Part shown: piece after piece, positions 13,396-23,278 of the stretch | Position numbering within the stretch: position 1 is the stretch's first letter | Layout: each line of letters opens with the position of its first letter | NCBI RefSeq assembly: GCF_006539725.1 | Contig: NZ_BJNO01000003.1 | Span: forward strand, 186,001-250,000 | From: Klebsiella terrigena | Lineage (GTDB): Bacteria > Pseudomonadota > Gammaproteobacteria > Enterobacterales > Enterobacteriaceae | DNA: 64,000 nt | Reading direction: 5' to 3' | Made by a program: the position numbers and the translations under genes | The notes under the pieces: generated by a model | Told to the model about the DNA's origin: nothing | Seen by the model: the letters and a program-made list of their open reading frames with translations, nothing else | Database searches by the model: none

Positions 13396-13965
13396 CTACT
13401 CTTTCCTTTGCGCCTCGCGGCGCTTCAGCCACCAGTGCGCGGCGAGCACCAGCACAACCGCAAGGATCAGCCAGACTGCGTGCTTGAGATGACCATCAAG
13501 ATGATGCAGCCACGGGCCAATGGCTTCTCCCCCCAGGTAGCCGAGGGTGGTGAACAGCAGCGCCCAGACGATCGCCCCGAGGATATTGAGCGGCATAAAG
13601 ACCTTCGGCGGCAGGCGGCTGGCGCCGATCAACAGCGGGCCGATGATGCGAAAGCCGTACATAAAGCGCGTCCCGATGACGAACAGATAGGGGCGGCGCT
13701 GGATCATGCGCTGCGCCTTACGGATCCGCGCCTGTTGGCGGGAAAAGCGTCGCAGCAGCCGGCCGCCAAAGCGCCTGCCGAGCAGGTACAGCAGCTGATC
13801 GCCAATCATCCCGCCGAGCGCCACGGAAATGACCACCAGCGGAAACTTCAATAAGCCCTGATGCGCCGCCACTCCGCCAAGGAGGGTGATCGTTTCGCCT
13901 TCCGCTATGCTGCCGATGACCAGCGCAGCGTAGCCATAATGGGAAATCAGGTTATTGATATCCAT
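13396..13965 (-). CDS. yohD: DedA-family inner-membrane protein YohD
   Basis: The 189-residue multi-pass membrane protein has the DedA/SNARE-associated signature, including GGMIGDQLLYLLGRRFGG, the FVIGTRFMYGFRIIGPLLIGAS segment with conserved Arg residues, and a basic C-terminal tail. DedA proteins act in phospholipid handling and proton-motive-force homeostasis; the role of YohD is unsettled. The start at 13965 (MDINNLISHYGYAAL) matches E. coli and has GGAGGGAG ten bases upstream; the longer frame adds nine residues without a signal. It converges on mdtQ, with a GC-rich inverted repeat between them. Confidence 0.92.
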   Translation of the reverse strand: MDINNLISHYGYAALVIGSIAEGETITLLGGVAAHQGLLKFPLVVISVALGGMIGDQLLYLLGRRFGGRLLRRFSRQQARIRKAQRMIQRRPYLFVIGTRFMYGFRIIGPLLIGASRLPPKVFMPLNILGAIVWALLFTTLGYLGGEAIGPWLHHLDGHLKHAVWLILAVVLVLAAHWWLKRREAQRKE

Positions 13966-14204
13966 ACAAAAAATTCTCCCTCCTCGCGGCATCGTTCCGG
14001 TAGCGCCGGCGCGCGGCCTGTGCCCGGCCCGACTGCCAGTCTTACCCGTCCTGAATGACGTGACGTTTTGACCCTAAAGCCTAAGCATACACCCTGGCGC
14101 TTAAAATGAGGTTAAGTGCCTTTTTATCGCTGTACACAAAATAATCTCTCAGGGTGAATTATACTTGTATCACTGCTGTACGAAGCCGTGACAAGGGGGA
14201 CGAT

Positions 14205-14792
14205 ATGAACCATGTCTGGGGACTCTTCTCTCATCCGAATCAAGAGATGAGCGTTATCAAGAGCGAAAACGAAACGATTTCGCATCACTACACGCACCAC
14301 GTGCTGGTCATGGCGGCGGTTCCGGTTATCTGCGCGTTTATTGGCACCACGCAGCTGGGCTGGAACTTCGGCGATGGCACCGTGATAAAACCGTCGCTGT
14401 TTACCGGGCTGGCGCTCGCGGTGCTGTTTTATGCCGTGATGCTCGCCGGGGTGGCGGTGATGGGGCGGGTCATCTGGTGGATGGCGAGAAGCTATCCGCA
14501 GCGGCCCTCGCTAAAACGCTGCATGGTGTTTGCAGGCTACGTCGCGACGCCGCTGTTTTTAAGCGGGATCGTGGCGCTCTATCCGCTGGTGTGGCTGTGC
14601 GCGTTTGTCGGCACGGTGGCGCTATTTTACACCGGCTACTTGCTCTATCTCGGGATCCCAACCTTCCTGAGTATCAATCGTGAAGAGGGGCTAAGCTTTG
14701 CCAGCTCCACCCTCGCAATCGGGGTGCTGGTGCTGGAAGTGCTGCTGGCGATAACCGTTATCCTGTGGGGCTACGGATACCGGCTGTTCTAA
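14205..14792 (+). CDS. yohC: YIP1-family inner-membrane protein YohC
   Basis: 195-residue membrane protein with five or six hydrophobic segments, very close to E. coli YohC throughout (for example [18 protein letters not shown] and [15 protein letters not shown]). It belongs to the Yip1/YohC group of unknown function. The start is the ATG at 14205 behind AAGGGGG; the open frame 17 codons upstream is not supported by homology. A 14-bp stem-loop follows its stop. Confidence 0.9.
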   Translation: MNHVWGLFSHPNQEMSVIKSENETISHHYTHHVLVMAAVPVICAFIGTTQLGWNFGDGTVIKPSLFTGLALAVLFYAVMLAGVAVMGRVIWWMARSYPQRPSLKRCMVFAGYVATPLFLSGIVALYPLVWLCAFVGTVALFYTGYLLYLGIPTFLSINREEGLSFASSTLAIGVLVLEVLLAITVILWGYGYRLF

Positions 14793-14800
14793 CAACATAC

Positions 14801-14834
14801 ATTGCCAGCATAAATGGATTTTTATGCTGGCAAT
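14801..14834. repeat. Perfect 14-bp inverted repeat between yohC and pbpG
   Basis: The arms 14801-14814 and 14821-14834 (ATTGCCAGCATAAA and its complement) are separated by TGGATT. The hairpin starts 8 bases after the yohC stop. There is no T run, so it may be an mRNA 3'-end stabiliser or a processing site instead of a simple terminator. Confidence 0.8.
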
Positions 14835-14967
14835 GCAGCATTTGCTCACTATTCTTATTAGCCAGGCGCGGCCGTGGCGCGGTATGATTGCTCCCGCCAG
14901 CGTCGTTTTTGCTTCAGCGCCGCAGCGTACGTACAAACGTGCAAAAATACTTTTCAGAATGCTCACC

Positions 14968-15915
14968 ATGCCGAAATTTCGAGTTTCTTTGCTCAGCCTG
15001 ACTTTGCTGCTGGCTGTTCCTTTTGCGCCCCAGGCGATAGCAAAAACCCCCGCGACCCTTCACGCCATGCAGCCGGATATCGCTTCCGGTAGCGCGATGA
15101 TTGTCGATCTTGCGAGTAAAAAAATTGTCTACCAGAGCCAGCCGGATCTGGTTCGCCCGATGGCCTCCATCACCAAAGTGATGACCGCCATGGTGGTTCT
15201 TGATGCCCATCTGCCGCTGGATGAGATGCTGAGCGTGGACATCAGCCATACCCCGGAAATGAAGGGGATCTATTCGCGCGTGCGCCTGAACAGCCAAATC
15301 AGCCGCCGCAACATGCTGCTGCTGGCGCTGATGTCTTCAGAAAACCGCGCCGCCGCGAGCCTCGCTCACCATTACCCCGGCGGCTATGACGCCTTTATTC
15401 GCGCGATGAACGCCAAGGCGCAGGCGCTGGGCATGACCCATACCCGCTACGTTGAACCGACCGGCCTGTCGATTCACAACGTCTCCACCGCGCGCGATCT
15501 GACCAAACTGCTGATTGCTACCGAGCAGTATCCGCTGATCGGCCAGCTGAGCACCACCAAAGAGGATATGGCCACGTTCGCCCAGCCGGCCTACACGCTG
15601 CCGTTCCGCAACACCAACCACCTGGTGTATCGCGATAACTGGAATATTCAGCTGACCAAAACCGGCTTTACCAACGCCGCAGGCCACTGCCTGATCATGC
15701 GCACGGTGATTAATCAGCGCCCGGTGGCGCTGGTGGTGATGGATGCGTTTGGCAAATATACGCACTTTGCCGACGCCAGCCGCCTGCGGACGTGGATTGA
15801 GACCGGGAAGGTGATGCCGGTTCCGGCTTCCGCTCTGAGCTATAAAAAGCAGCGTGAAGCGCAGATGGCGGATGCGATGCTGAAAGGCGGCGCGCAGACC
15901 GCGCAGAACGATTAA
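14968..15915 (+). CDS. pbpG: D-alanyl-D-alanine endopeptidase PBP7/8
   Basis: Periplasmic penicillin-binding protein that cleaves D-Ala-meso-DAP cross-links in peptidoglycan. The 315-residue precursor has a signal peptide ([25 protein letters not shown]) and all three catalytic motifs of S11 peptidases: SITK (Ser67-Lys70), SEN (124-126) and KTG (231-233). The ATG at 14968 matches E. coli PBP7; the frame is open a further 48 codons upstream through the yohC hairpin, which is not a credible coding extension. Confidence 0.94.
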   Translation: MPKFRVSLLSLTLLLAVPFAPQAIAKTPATLHAMQPDIASGSAMIVDLASKKIVYQSQPDLVRPMASITKVMTAMVVLDAHLPLDEMLSVDISHTPEMKGIYSRVRLNSQISRRNMLLLALMSSENRAAASLAHHYPGGYDAFIRAMNAKAQALGMTHTRYVEPTGLSIHNVSTARDLTKLLIATEQYPLIGQLSTTKEDMATFAQPAYTLPFRNTNHLVYRDNWNIQLTKTGFTNAAGHCLIMRTVINQRPVALVVMDAFGKYTHFADASRLRTWIETGKVMPVPASALSYKKQREAQMADAMLKGGAQTAQND

Positions 15916-15935
15916 TCGGACGCCAGGCTTTGCCC

Positions 15936-15973
15936 AAAGCGCCGGCTCGGGGATTGCCCGTCCCGGCGCTTTT
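15936..15973. terminator. Bidirectional terminator, pbpG and GNAT gene
   Basis: 10-bp perfect stem (AAAGCGCCGG at 15936-15945, CCGGCGCTTT at 15963-15972) with A/T runs at the ends. It lies between the convergent pbpG and acetyltransferase genes and can serve both. Confidence 0.75.
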
Positions 15974-16017
15974 GCGCTCTCCCCGCAGGCGACGCCGCTG
16001 CGGGTTCTCGCCCAAAT

Positions 16018-16572
16018 CTACTCCGGGATCGTCAGGTCGCCGTCGCCAAGCCGGCGCTGCATAATCAGCGTATCCCGCCAGTCGCCCATCTTGTAGCCCA
16101 CGCTGCGCAGCTGTCCCGCCACGCTAAAGCCAAATTTCTTGTGGATCGCCAGCGAGCCGGCGTTATTGTGCCCGTCGCCGATGATCGCCAGCATCTGCCG
16201 CCACGGCCCCTGCTCGCACTTCGCGATGAGCTGCGACAGCAGGGCGCTGCCGATGCCGCGTCCGCCCATGCCTGATTCGACGTAAATCGACTCTTCAAGG
16301 GTGTAGCGATAGGCCGGGCGAGGGCGGTAAAAGGTGGCGTAGCAGTAGCCGACGATGGACCCACGCCACAGCGCCACCAGCCACGGAAGGCCGTTGTCGC
16401 GTACGGTTTTAATCCGCTTGCGCATTTCGTCGACGGTGGGGGGAATATCTTCAAAGGAGGCGCGCCCGTTGAGGACGTGCCAGACGTACAGCGCGGCGAT
16501 GGCGTGAGCATCATCGGGCAGGGCTTCGCGGATTTCTAATTCAGCGCTGTGTAACATATCCGCTTCGGACAT
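16018..16572 (-). CDS. GNAT N-acetyltransferase, phosphinothricin-acetyltransferase-like
   Basis: The 184-residue cytoplasmic protein has an acetyl-CoA-dependent N-acetyltransferase fold. It resembles the PAT/MddA subgroup: AIAALYVWHVLNGRASFEDIPPT near the N-terminus, TLEESIYVESGMGGRGIGSALL (the Q/RxxGxG/A acetyl-CoA loop) in the middle, and NAGSLAIHKKFGF in motif B. Family members acetylate phosphinothricin, methionine sulfoximine or similar amino acids; the natural substrate here is unknown. ATG 16572 is chosen because AAGGAG lies seven bases upstream; the frame extends 21 codons further without support. Confidence 0.82.
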   Translation of the reverse strand: MSEADMLHSAELEIREALPDDAHAIAALYVWHVLNGRASFEDIPPTVDEMRKRIKTVRDNGLPWLVALWRGSIVGYCYATFYRPRPAYRYTLEESIYVESGMGGRGIGSALLSQLIAKCEQGPWRQMLAIIGDGHNNAGSLAIHKKFGFSVAGQLRSVGYKMGDWRDTLIMQRRLGDGDLTIPE

Positions 16573-16671
16573 GGTGGGGCTCCTTAAGCCAGGTTTACCG
16601 GGGACGCGTTTTCTTCGGCATGCAGCGTAATACATAACCCCGGTAGATGAATAGCCCCGGCAGGGATCGTT

Positions 16672-16709
16672 CTTCGGCCTGCTTGCCCGCGGGCGAAGTC
16701 AGGCCGAAG
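16672..16709 (-). terminator. Inverted repeat downstream of dld
   Basis: The arms CTTCGGCCTG (16672-16681) and CAGGCCGAAG (16700-16709) are perfect, with an 18-base GC-rich spacer. It starts 24 bases past the dld stop on that strand. Only a weak T tract is present, so terminator function is probable, not certain. Confidence 0.5.
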
Positions 16710-16732
16710 ACGTTCGCGGTTAGCCTCTGCGC

Positions 16733-18469
16733 CTACGAGGCGCTGCCGTCGCTCTCCTGGCGCTCGCCCCAGTATTTTTGCTTGCTGGTTTTGCCGATCC
16801 CCGGGTTCATGCTGTTGGTCGGGTCGTTCTGGCGGTAGAACTGCTTTAAGCTCTCCGGCGCTTCGTAAAGATGCCCGACGTTGTGCTCGGCGGGATACTG
16901 CGCGCCGCGCGCTTTTAGCAGCTCCAGCATTTTCTCCTTCAGCGCGTGGGCATCCACGCCTTTCTTAACGATGTAGTCCTGGTGGAAGACGTGGCACATA
17001 AAGTGGCCGTAATAGAGCTTATAGACCAGCTGGTTGTCGATTTCGGCCGGCAAATGCTCAAACCACTCGGTGTCGTTGCGGCGCAAGGCGATATCCAGCG
17101 CCAGAATATCCTCCACCTCGTCGGCGTGAACGGCCTGGTAGCGGATGGCGGCACCCGCCGCGGCGAAGCGGTGCAGGAACGCCTTGCTGCCTTCCTCCGC
17201 CGTGCAGACGAAGAAATCGCCCTCGGCCTCTTTAAAGTACTCCGTCAGCCACGCCTGGGCTTCCTCGACGCCGTCGCCCGCCATCTTCAGCAGCAGGTGG
17301 TGCTCATATTTATCGCGCCAGGTTTTCATTCGCTCCGGCAGGTGCGCCGGGAAAACGTGACCGATTTTTTGCATAAAGCGGTCGGTGAAATGCGGCTTAA
17401 ACAGCGGCACTTTCTCCAGCATCGCGTCGGTGCGGCCCTTCATGGTGAAGAAGAACGGCATTTTGTCGGTGCCGAGCTTGTCGATCATCAGGAAGGTGTC
17501 CTTGCCGTAGCGCTCGGCGATATCGTAGATATCGCGATGCATATACTCTCCCGCCACCGGCAGGTTGTTAAATTCAGCAAGAATATGGCGGCGGATTTCG
17601 GTCAGCACTTCAGGCCTGTTACTGCCGATATAAAACACCTGCTGGCGCTTTTCTGCCGGGAAGGTGTCGAGACGGGCGGCAAATACCGCCAGCTTGCCGG
17701 CGCAGCCCGAAGACTCAAACAGGCGGTCGGGGTCGGCGTTGTAGCGCGCCGGCGTGTCGGCGGTCACGTCGCGCACGCGGGTGACGTAATCATGATCGTG
17801 GGCGTGGCGGCCGTCGTGCAGGACGTCTTCATCCTTAATGCGATCGTCGTCGAGACGGCTGAGGATCTGCTCCGGCGTGGTGCCGAGATCGATGCCCAGG
17901 TGGTTAACCAGGCGCAGCCTGCCGCTCTCATCAATCTGCGCAAACAGCGACATCTCGGTATAGGCCGGGCCGCGCTGAACCAGCGAGCCGCCAGAGTTAT
18001 TGCAGATACCGCCGATAACCGATGCGCCGATGCAGGAGGAGCCAATCACCGAGTGCGGCTCGCGGCCAAACGGCTTCAGCGCCTTCTCCAGCGAATAGAG
18101 CGTGGTGCCAGGGAAGGCCAGCACCTGCTCGCCTTTACCCAGCAGATGCAGCTTGTCGAGGCGCAGGGTGCTGATAATCACGATCTCGCGATCGTAATCG
18201 TTGCCGCTGGGGGTGGAGCCTTCGGTGAGGCCGGTATTCGCCGCCTGCATGAGAATAATTTTATCGGCCTCCACGCAGGCGCTCAGCACCCGCCAGAGTT
18301 CCAGCAGCGTTCCCGGAAAAACCACGGCCAGCGCGTCGCCGTGGCCGGAGCGGAACCCTTTGCGATAGCGCTGGGTTTTGGCCGGATCGGTGAGCAGATG
18401 CGAGGAGCCAACCAGTCGCGCCAGCTCTGTCAGAAATGCGTTGTTTTGGGGTGTTGCTGCAGATGACAT
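16733..18469 (-). CDS. dld: Quinone-dependent D-lactate dehydrogenase
   Basis: Peripheral inner-membrane FAD enzyme that oxidises D-lactate to pyruvate and passes electrons to quinone. The 578-residue protein follows E. coli Dld closely: FAD-binding segment IILMQAANTGLTEGSTPSGNDYDR near 75-98, VIGSSCIGASVIGGICNNSGGSLVQRGPAYTE near 140, the membrane-binding and cap region, and PTNSMNPGIGKTSK at the C-terminus. ATG 18469 has AAGGAG six bases upstream; the 20 extra in-frame codons are not homologous. It is divergent from bglX with a 289-bp intergenic region that holds promoters for both; a TATACTT hexamer at about 18619 is a possible bglX -10. Confidence 0.96.
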   Translation of the reverse strand: MSSAATPQNNAFLTELARLVGSSHLLTDPAKTQRYRKGFRSGHGDALAVVFPGTLLELWRVLSACVEADKIILMQAANTGLTEGSTPSGNDYDREIVIISTLRLDKLHLLGKGEQVLAFPGTTLYSLEKALKPFGREPHSVIGSSCIGASVIGGICNNSGGSLVQRGPAYTEMSLFAQIDESGRLRLVNHLGIDLGTTPEQILSRLDDDRIKDEDVLHDGRHAHDHDYVTRVRDVTADTPARYNADPDRLFESSGCAGKLAVFAARLDTFPAEKRQQVFYIGSNRPEVLTEIRRHILAEFNNLPVAGEYMHRDIYDIAERYGKDTFLMIDKLGTDKMPFFFTMKGRTDAMLEKVPLFKPHFTDRFMQKIGHVFPAHLPERMKTWRDKYEHHLLLKMAGDGVEEAQAWLTEYFKEAEGDFFVCTAEEGSKAFLHRFAAAGAAIRYQAVHADEVEDILALDIALRRNDTEWFEHLPAEIDNQLVYKLYYGHFMCHVFHQDYIVKKGVDAHALKEKMLELLKARGAQYPAEHNVGHLYEAPESLKQFYRQNDPTNSMNPGIGKTSKQKYWGERQESDGSAS

Positions 18470-18758
18470 GATCCACTCCTTGTGGTGGGACAAAAAATTC
18501 TGCACTAAGAATAGCGCTTTGTATGACAATTTGGTGCAAGAATGTTGCGAAAAATCAGAGCAGAAGCCGAGCTTTCTACAGGCGTCTCGCCTATGTTTAT
18601 GGCAAACTGCGGTTTTTATTATACTTGTCGCCTACAAGCTGCGCGCCGCCGGCCTCGCCCTTTACGGGCCGGCGTCGGGACGACGAGCGCCGCAGTTCGA
18701 AATTGATAAAGTATAGGTTTCGCCAAAATCCTCGCTACTGGAAGAAAGAGAGATAACC

Positions 18759-21056
18759 ATGAAATGGCTCTGTACTGTAGGCCTCGCCGTTAGCCTGGCG
18801 CTGCAACCCGCGCTGGCGGATGAACTGTTCGGCAACCATCCTTTGACTCCGCAGGCGCGGGATGCCTTCGTCAGCGAACTGCTGAAGAAAATGACGGTGG
18901 ACGAAAAGATAGGCCAGCTGCGGCTGATTAGCGTCGGGCCGGATAACCCGAAAGAGGCGATCCGCGAGATGATCAAAGAGAGCCAGGTCGGGGCTATCTT
19001 TAACACCGTGACCCGCTCGGATATCCGCGTGATGCAGGACCAGGTGATGCAGCTCAGCCGGCTGAAAATCCCGCTGTTCTTCGCCTACGACGTGCTCCAC
19101 GGTCAGCGCACCGTCTTCCCGATTAGCCTTGGCCTGGCCTCCTCCTTTAACCTCGACGCGGTCAATACCGTCGGGCGTATTTCGGCCTATGAAGCCGCCG
19201 ACGATGGCCTCAACATGACCTGGGCGCCGATGGTGGATGTCTCCCGCGATCCGCGCTGGGGACGCGCTTCTGAGGGCTTTGGCGAAGATACCTATTTAAC
19301 CACCATGATGGGCAAAGCGATGGTGGAGTCGATGCAGGGCAAGAGCCCGGCGGACCGCTACTCGGTGATGACCAGCGTGAAGCACTTCGCCGCCTACGGC
19401 GCGGTGGAGGGCGGTAAAGAGTACAACACCGTCGATACGAGCCCGCAGCGCCTGTTCAACGACTATATGCCGCCGTACAAAGCGGGGCTGGATGCCGGCA
19501 GCGGCGCGGTCATGGTGGCGCTTAACTCGCTCAACGGCACCCCGGCCACCTCCGACGCGTGGCTGCTAAAAGAGGTGCTGCGCGACGACTGGGGCTTTAA
19601 GGGCATTACCGTTTCCGACCACGGGGCGATCAAAGAGCTTATCAAGCACGGCGTTGCCTCCGACCCGGAAGACGCGGTGCGCGTGGCGCTGAAGTCCGGC
19701 ATCAATATGAGCATGAGCGACGAGTACTACAGCAAATACCTGCCGGATCTGGTGAAGTCCGGCAAGGTGACGATGGCGGAGCTGGACGACGCGACGCGCC
19801 ACGTGCTTAACGTCAAATACGACATGGGCCTGTTCAACGATCCATACAGCCACCTGGGGCCGAAGGAGTCAGATCCGCAGGACACCAACGCCGAAAGCCG
19901 CCTGCATCGTAAAGAGGCCCGGGAAGTGGCGCGCGAAAGCCTGGTTCTGCTGAAAAACCGTCTCGAGACGCTGCCGCTGAAAAAATCGGGCACCGTGGCG
20001 GTCATCGGGCCGCTGGCCGACAGCAAGCGCGACATGATGGGCAGCTGGTCGGCGGCGGGCGTTGCCGACCAGTCGGTTACCGTACTCTCCGGGATTAAAA
20101 CGGCGCTCGGCGATCGCGGCAAGGTGCTTTACGCCCGCGGTGCCAACGTGACCGACGATAAAGGCATCGTCGATTTCCTCAACCTGTATGAGAAAGCGGT
20201 GCAGGTCGATCCGCGCTCGCCGCAGGCGATGATCGACGAGGCGGTGGCCGCCGCGAAGCAGTCCGACGTGGTCGTCGCGGTTGTCGGCGAAGCGCAGGGG
20301 ATGGCGCACGAGGCCTCCAGCCGCACCGATATCACGCTGCCCAAGAGCCAGCGCGACTTAATCAGCGCCCTCAAAGCCACCGGTAAACCGCTGGTGCTGG
20401 TGCTGATGAACGGCCGCCCGCTGGCACTGGTCAAAGAGGATCAGCAGGCTGACGCGATGCTGGAGACCTGGTTTGCCGGCACCGAAGGCGGCAACGCCAT
20501 TGCCGACGTGCTGTTTGGCGACGCCAATCCGTCCGGCAAGCTGCCGATGTCGTTCCCGCGCTCGGTCGGGCAGATCCCGGTCTACTACAGCCACCTCAAT
20601 ACCGGTCGTCCTTACAACGCCGACAAGCCGAACAAGTACACCTCGCGCTACTTCGACGAGGCCAACGGCCCGCTCTACCCGTTCGGCTACGGCCTGAGCT
20701 ACACCACCTTTAGCGTCTCTGACGTCAAAATGTCGGCACCGACCATGCAGGCCGACGGCAGCGTGACCGCCAGCGTGCAGGTGACCAATACCGGCAAGCG
20801 CGAAGGGGCCACGGTTATCCAGCTGTACCTGCAGGACGTGACCGCCTCGATGAGCCGTCCGGTGAAAATGCTGCGCGGCTTCAAGCGCGTCACGCTCAAG
20901 CCGGGCGAGACGCAAACCGTCAGCTTCCCGATTGAGGTTGACGCCCTGAAGTTCTGGAACCAGAAAATGAAATACGCCGCCGAGCCGGGCAAATTCAACG
21001 TCTTTATCGGCGTCGATTCCGCCCGCGTGAAGCAGGGCGAGTTTGAATTGCTCTAG
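18759..21056 (+). CDS. bglX: Periplasmic beta-glucosidase (GH3)
   Basis: Periplasmic hydrolase of beta-linked glucosides, 765 residues as in E. coli. It has a signal peptide (cleavage near QPALA-DE), the GH3 N-terminal barrel with nucleophile Asp287 in TVSDHGA, the KHFAAYG motif near 210, the alpha/beta sandwich domain (VVAVVGEAQGMAHEASSR), and a C-terminal fibronectin-III-like domain (VQVTNTGKREGATVIQLYLQD). It is followed by a strong terminator. It supplies a periplasmic route for beta-glucoside use beside the PTS operon at 5-11 kb. Confidence 0.96.
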   Translation: MKWLCTVGLAVSLALQPALADELFGNHPLTPQARDAFVSELLKKMTVDEKIGQLRLISVGPDNPKEAIREMIKESQVGAIFNTVTRSDIRVMQDQVMQLSRLKIPLFFAYDVLHGQRTVFPISLGLASSFNLDAVNTVGRISAYEAADDGLNMTWAPMVDVSRDPRWGRASEGFGEDTYLTTMMGKAMVESMQGKSPADRYSVMTSVKHFAAYGAVEGGKEYNTVDTSPQRLFNDYMPPYKAGLDAGSGAVMVALNSLNGTPATSDAWLLKEVLRDDWGFKGITVSDHGAIKELIKHGVASDPEDAVRVALKSGINMSMSDEYYSKYLPDLVKSGKVTMAELDDATRHVLNVKYDMGLFNDPYSHLGPKESDPQDTNAESRLHRKEAREVARESLVLLKNRLETLPLKKSGTVAVIGPLADSKRDMMGSWSAAGVADQSVTVLSGIKTALGDRGKVLYARGANVTDDKGIVDFLNLYEKAVQVDPRSPQAMIDEAVAAAKQSDVVVAVVGEAQGMAHEASSRTDITLPKSQRDLISALKATGKPLVLVLMNGRPLALVKEDQQADAMLETWFAGTEGGNAIADVLFGDANPSGKLPMSFPRSVGQIPVYYSHLNTGRPYNADKPNKYTSRYFDEANGPLYPFGYGLSYTTFSVSDVKMSAPTMQADGSVTASVQVTNTGKREGATVIQLYLQDVTASMSRPVKMLRGFKRVTLKPGETQTVSFPIEVDALKFWNQKMKYAAEPGKFNVFIGVDSARVKQGEFELL

Positions 21057-21095
21057 TTCGGGCCGGCGCGATGCGCCGACTTTGCTCCTCTATCA

Positions 21096-21120
21096 GGCCG
21101 GGTAACCGGCCTTTTCTTTT
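21096..21120 (+). terminator. Intrinsic terminator after bglX
   Basis: GGCCGG, GTAA loop, CCGGCC, then TTTTCTTTT. It lies 40 bases after the bglX stop. Confidence 0.85.
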
Positions 21121-21196
21121 CCTTTCATCGCGCATTTGGGCTACTCTTTTCTCTTAAGCTTCTGTAAATGGAGCGCAAATTAAAGAGGGATGCGGG

Positions 21197-22114
21197 ATGA
21201 GGATTGCAAGCAAATGGTCGGGCGCGCTGGCGCTGGCAGCCCTGGTGAGCCTTCCGCTGCAGGCGGCGGAGCCGGTTAAAGTGGGCTCAAAAATTGACAC
21301 CGAAGGGGCGCTGCTGGGCAATATTATTTTGCAGGTTCTTGAGAGCCACGGCGTAAAAACGGTGAACAAAATTCAGCTCGGCACCACGCCGGTGGTGCGC
21401 GGCGCCATTACCGCGGGCGAATTAGATATTTACCCTGAGTATACCGGCAACGGAGCCTTCTTCTTTAAGCAGGAGAACGACCCGGCGTGGAAAAACGCGC
21501 AGCAGGGTTATGAGAAGGTCAAAACCCTGGACGCCGAGAAGAATAAGCTCATCTGGCTAACGCCCGCGCCGGCCAACAACACCTGGACCATCGCCGTGCG
21601 TCAGGATGTGGCGCAAAAAAATCATCTCACTTCGCTGGCCGACCTGAGCGGCTATCTGCAAAAGGGAGGCGAATTTAAGCTGGCGGCCTCCGCGGAGTTT
21701 ATCGAACGTCCGGATGCGCTCCCGGCCTTTGAAAAGGCCTACGATTTCAAGCTTAATCAAAGCCAGCTGTTGTCGCTGGCCGGCGGCGACACGTCGGTGA
21801 CCATCAAGGCGGCGGCGCAGCAGACTTCCGGCGTCAACGCGGCGATGGCCTACGGGACCGACGGGCCGGTGGCCGCGCTCGGGCTGCAAACGCTGAGCGA
21901 CCCGAAAGGTGTGCAGCCGATCTACGCCCCGGCGCCGGTCGTGCGCGAAGCGGTGCTGAAGGCCTATCCGCAGATAGCACAGTGGCTGCAGCCGGTCTTC
22001 GCCAGCCTTGACGAAAAAACGCTGCAGCAGCTCAACGCCAGCATTGCGGTGGAGGGGCTGGACGCGAAGAAAGTTGCCGCAGACTATCTGCAGCAAAAAG
22101 GGCTGTTGAAGTAG
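21197..22114 (+). CDS. osmF: Glycine betaine ABC transporter, periplasmic binding protein
   Basis: YehZ/OsmF, the solute-binding part of the YehZYXW importer. The 305-residue precursor has a signal peptide ending near LQAA-EPVK and an OpuAC-type ligand-binding domain (VKVGSKIDTEGALLGNIILQVLESHG, GELDIYPEYTGNG, VNAAMAYGTDGPVAALGLQ). The E. coli system is RpoS-dependent and has low affinity for glycine betaine. The gene starts a tight four-gene run with yehY, yehX and yehW, each overlapping or nearly touching the next. Confidence 0.93.
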   Translation: MRIASKWSGALALAALVSLPLQAAEPVKVGSKIDTEGALLGNIILQVLESHGVKTVNKIQLGTTPVVRGAITAGELDIYPEYTGNGAFFFKQENDPAWKNAQQGYEKVKTLDAEKNKLIWLTPAPANNTWTIAVRQDVAQKNHLTSLADLSGYLQKGGEFKLAASAEFIERPDALPAFEKAYDFKLNQSQLLSLAGGDTSVTIKAAAQQTSGVNAAMAYGTDGPVAALGLQTLSDPKGVQPIYAPAPVVREAVLKAYPQIAQWLQPVFASLDEKTLQQLNASIAVEGLDAKKVAADYLQQKGLLK

Positions 22115-22120
22115 GTTTTG

Positions 22121-23278
22121 GTGGCTATTCGTTGCTATAACCGCGTTTCGCTGCTGCTGGCACTTTTACTGCTGATGATGGTGGCGCTGCCGTTTGTTAA
22201 CTATGCGCCGAACCGGCTGCTCTCCGGCGAGGCGCGCTGGCTGTGGCAGAGCTGGCCGTGGCTGGCCGCCGCGCAGCTGGGCATGGCGGCGGCCGTCCTG
22301 CTGCTTTGCGCGCTCCCCGGGCGCTTACCGCTGCTGTTAACTTTCCTGATAGCCGATGCGCTGCTGCCGCTGCTGTGGTACGGCGGCGGGCAGGCGGCGC
22401 TGCAGCTGGCGCAAAGCGGGTCGTCGCTGGCGCGCACGTCGCCGGGCAGCGGCCTGTGGCTGTCGCTGGCGCTGTGCCTGCTGCTGGCCAGCGATGCGAT
22501 ACGGCGCCTGACGGCACGCACCCTGTGGCGCTGGTTGCTCAATGCGCAAATCTGGCTCATTCCCTGCGTCCTGCTGGCGACGGGGAGGCTTGACTCGCTC
22601 TCGCTGCTAAAAGAGTACGCCAACCGCCAGGATATCTTTGACGATGCCCTGCGCCAGCACGTGCTCCTGCTGCTCGGTACGCTGCTGCCCGCTCTGCTCA
22701 TCGGCGTACCGATGGGCGTGTGGGTCTGGCGGCAGCCGCGCTGGCAGGCGTCGGTGTTTACCTGCCTCAACGTCATTCAAACTATCCCTTCGGTGGCGCT
22801 CTTTGGCCTGCTGATCGCGCCGCTTGCCGGCCTGACGCGCCGCTTTCCCGCGCTGGCTGAGGCCGGCATCTCCGGCACCGGAACGGCGCCCGCGCTGATT
22901 GCGCTGGTGCTCTACGCGCTGCTGCCGCTGGTGCGCGGCGTGGTCACCGGTCTGCAGCAGGTGCCGCGCGAAGCGCTGGAAAGCGCGGCGGCGATGGGCA
23001 TGAGCGCTTTCCAGCGTTTCTGGCAGGTACAGCTGCCGCTGGCGCTGCCGATACTGCTGCGCAGCCTGCGGGTGGTGAGCGTACAAACCGTCGGTATGGC
23101 GGTGGTGGCGGCGCTGATCGGCGCCGGGGGATTTGGCGCCCTGGTCTTCCAGGGCCTGCTCAGCAGCGCGCTGGACCTGGTGCTGCTCGGGGTGATCCCG
23201 ACGATCGCACTGGCGGTGGTGGTGGATGCGCTTTTTGCGCTGTGGGGCGCGTTGCTAAAAGGAGAGGCCGGTGATTGA
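22121..23278 (+). CDS. yehY: Glycine betaine ABC transporter permease YehY
   Basis: Inner-membrane subunit, about 385 residues. It has N-terminal hydrophobic segments unique to YehY and a C-terminal binding-protein-dependent permease domain whose EAA loop appears as [27 protein letters not shown]. The start is GTG at 22121 or the TTG one codon before; no ATG fits. It begins 6 bases after the osmF stop and overlaps yehX by 8 bases. Confidence 0.92.
   Translation: MAIRCYNRVSLLLALLLLMMVALPFVNYAPNRLLSGEARWLWQSWPWLAAAQLGMAAAVLLLCALPGRLPLLLTFLIADALLPLLWYGGGQAALQLAQSGSSLARTSPGSGLWLSLALCLLLASDAIRRLTARTLWRWLLNAQIWLIPCVLLATGRLDSLSLLKEYANRQDIFDDALRQHVLLLLGTLLPALLIGVPMGVWVWRQPRWQASVFTCLNVIQTIPSVALFGLLIAPLAGLTRRFPALAEAGISGTGTAPALIALVLYALLPLVRGVVTGLQQVPREALESAAAMGMSAFQRFWQVQLPLALPILLRSLRVVSVQTVGMAVVAALIGAGGFGALVFQGLLSSALDLVLLGVIPTIALAVVVDALFALWGALLKGEAGD

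Noticed and set aside
14824-14967. 48-codon N-terminal extension of pbpG
   Set aside because: It would start inside the yohC hairpin and place the signal peptide internally; ATG 14968 gives the standard PBP7 precursor.
16946-18466. 506-codon open frame antisense to dld
   Set aside because: It is the complement of a highly conserved gene; its product has no domain pattern and no ribosome binding site supports it.
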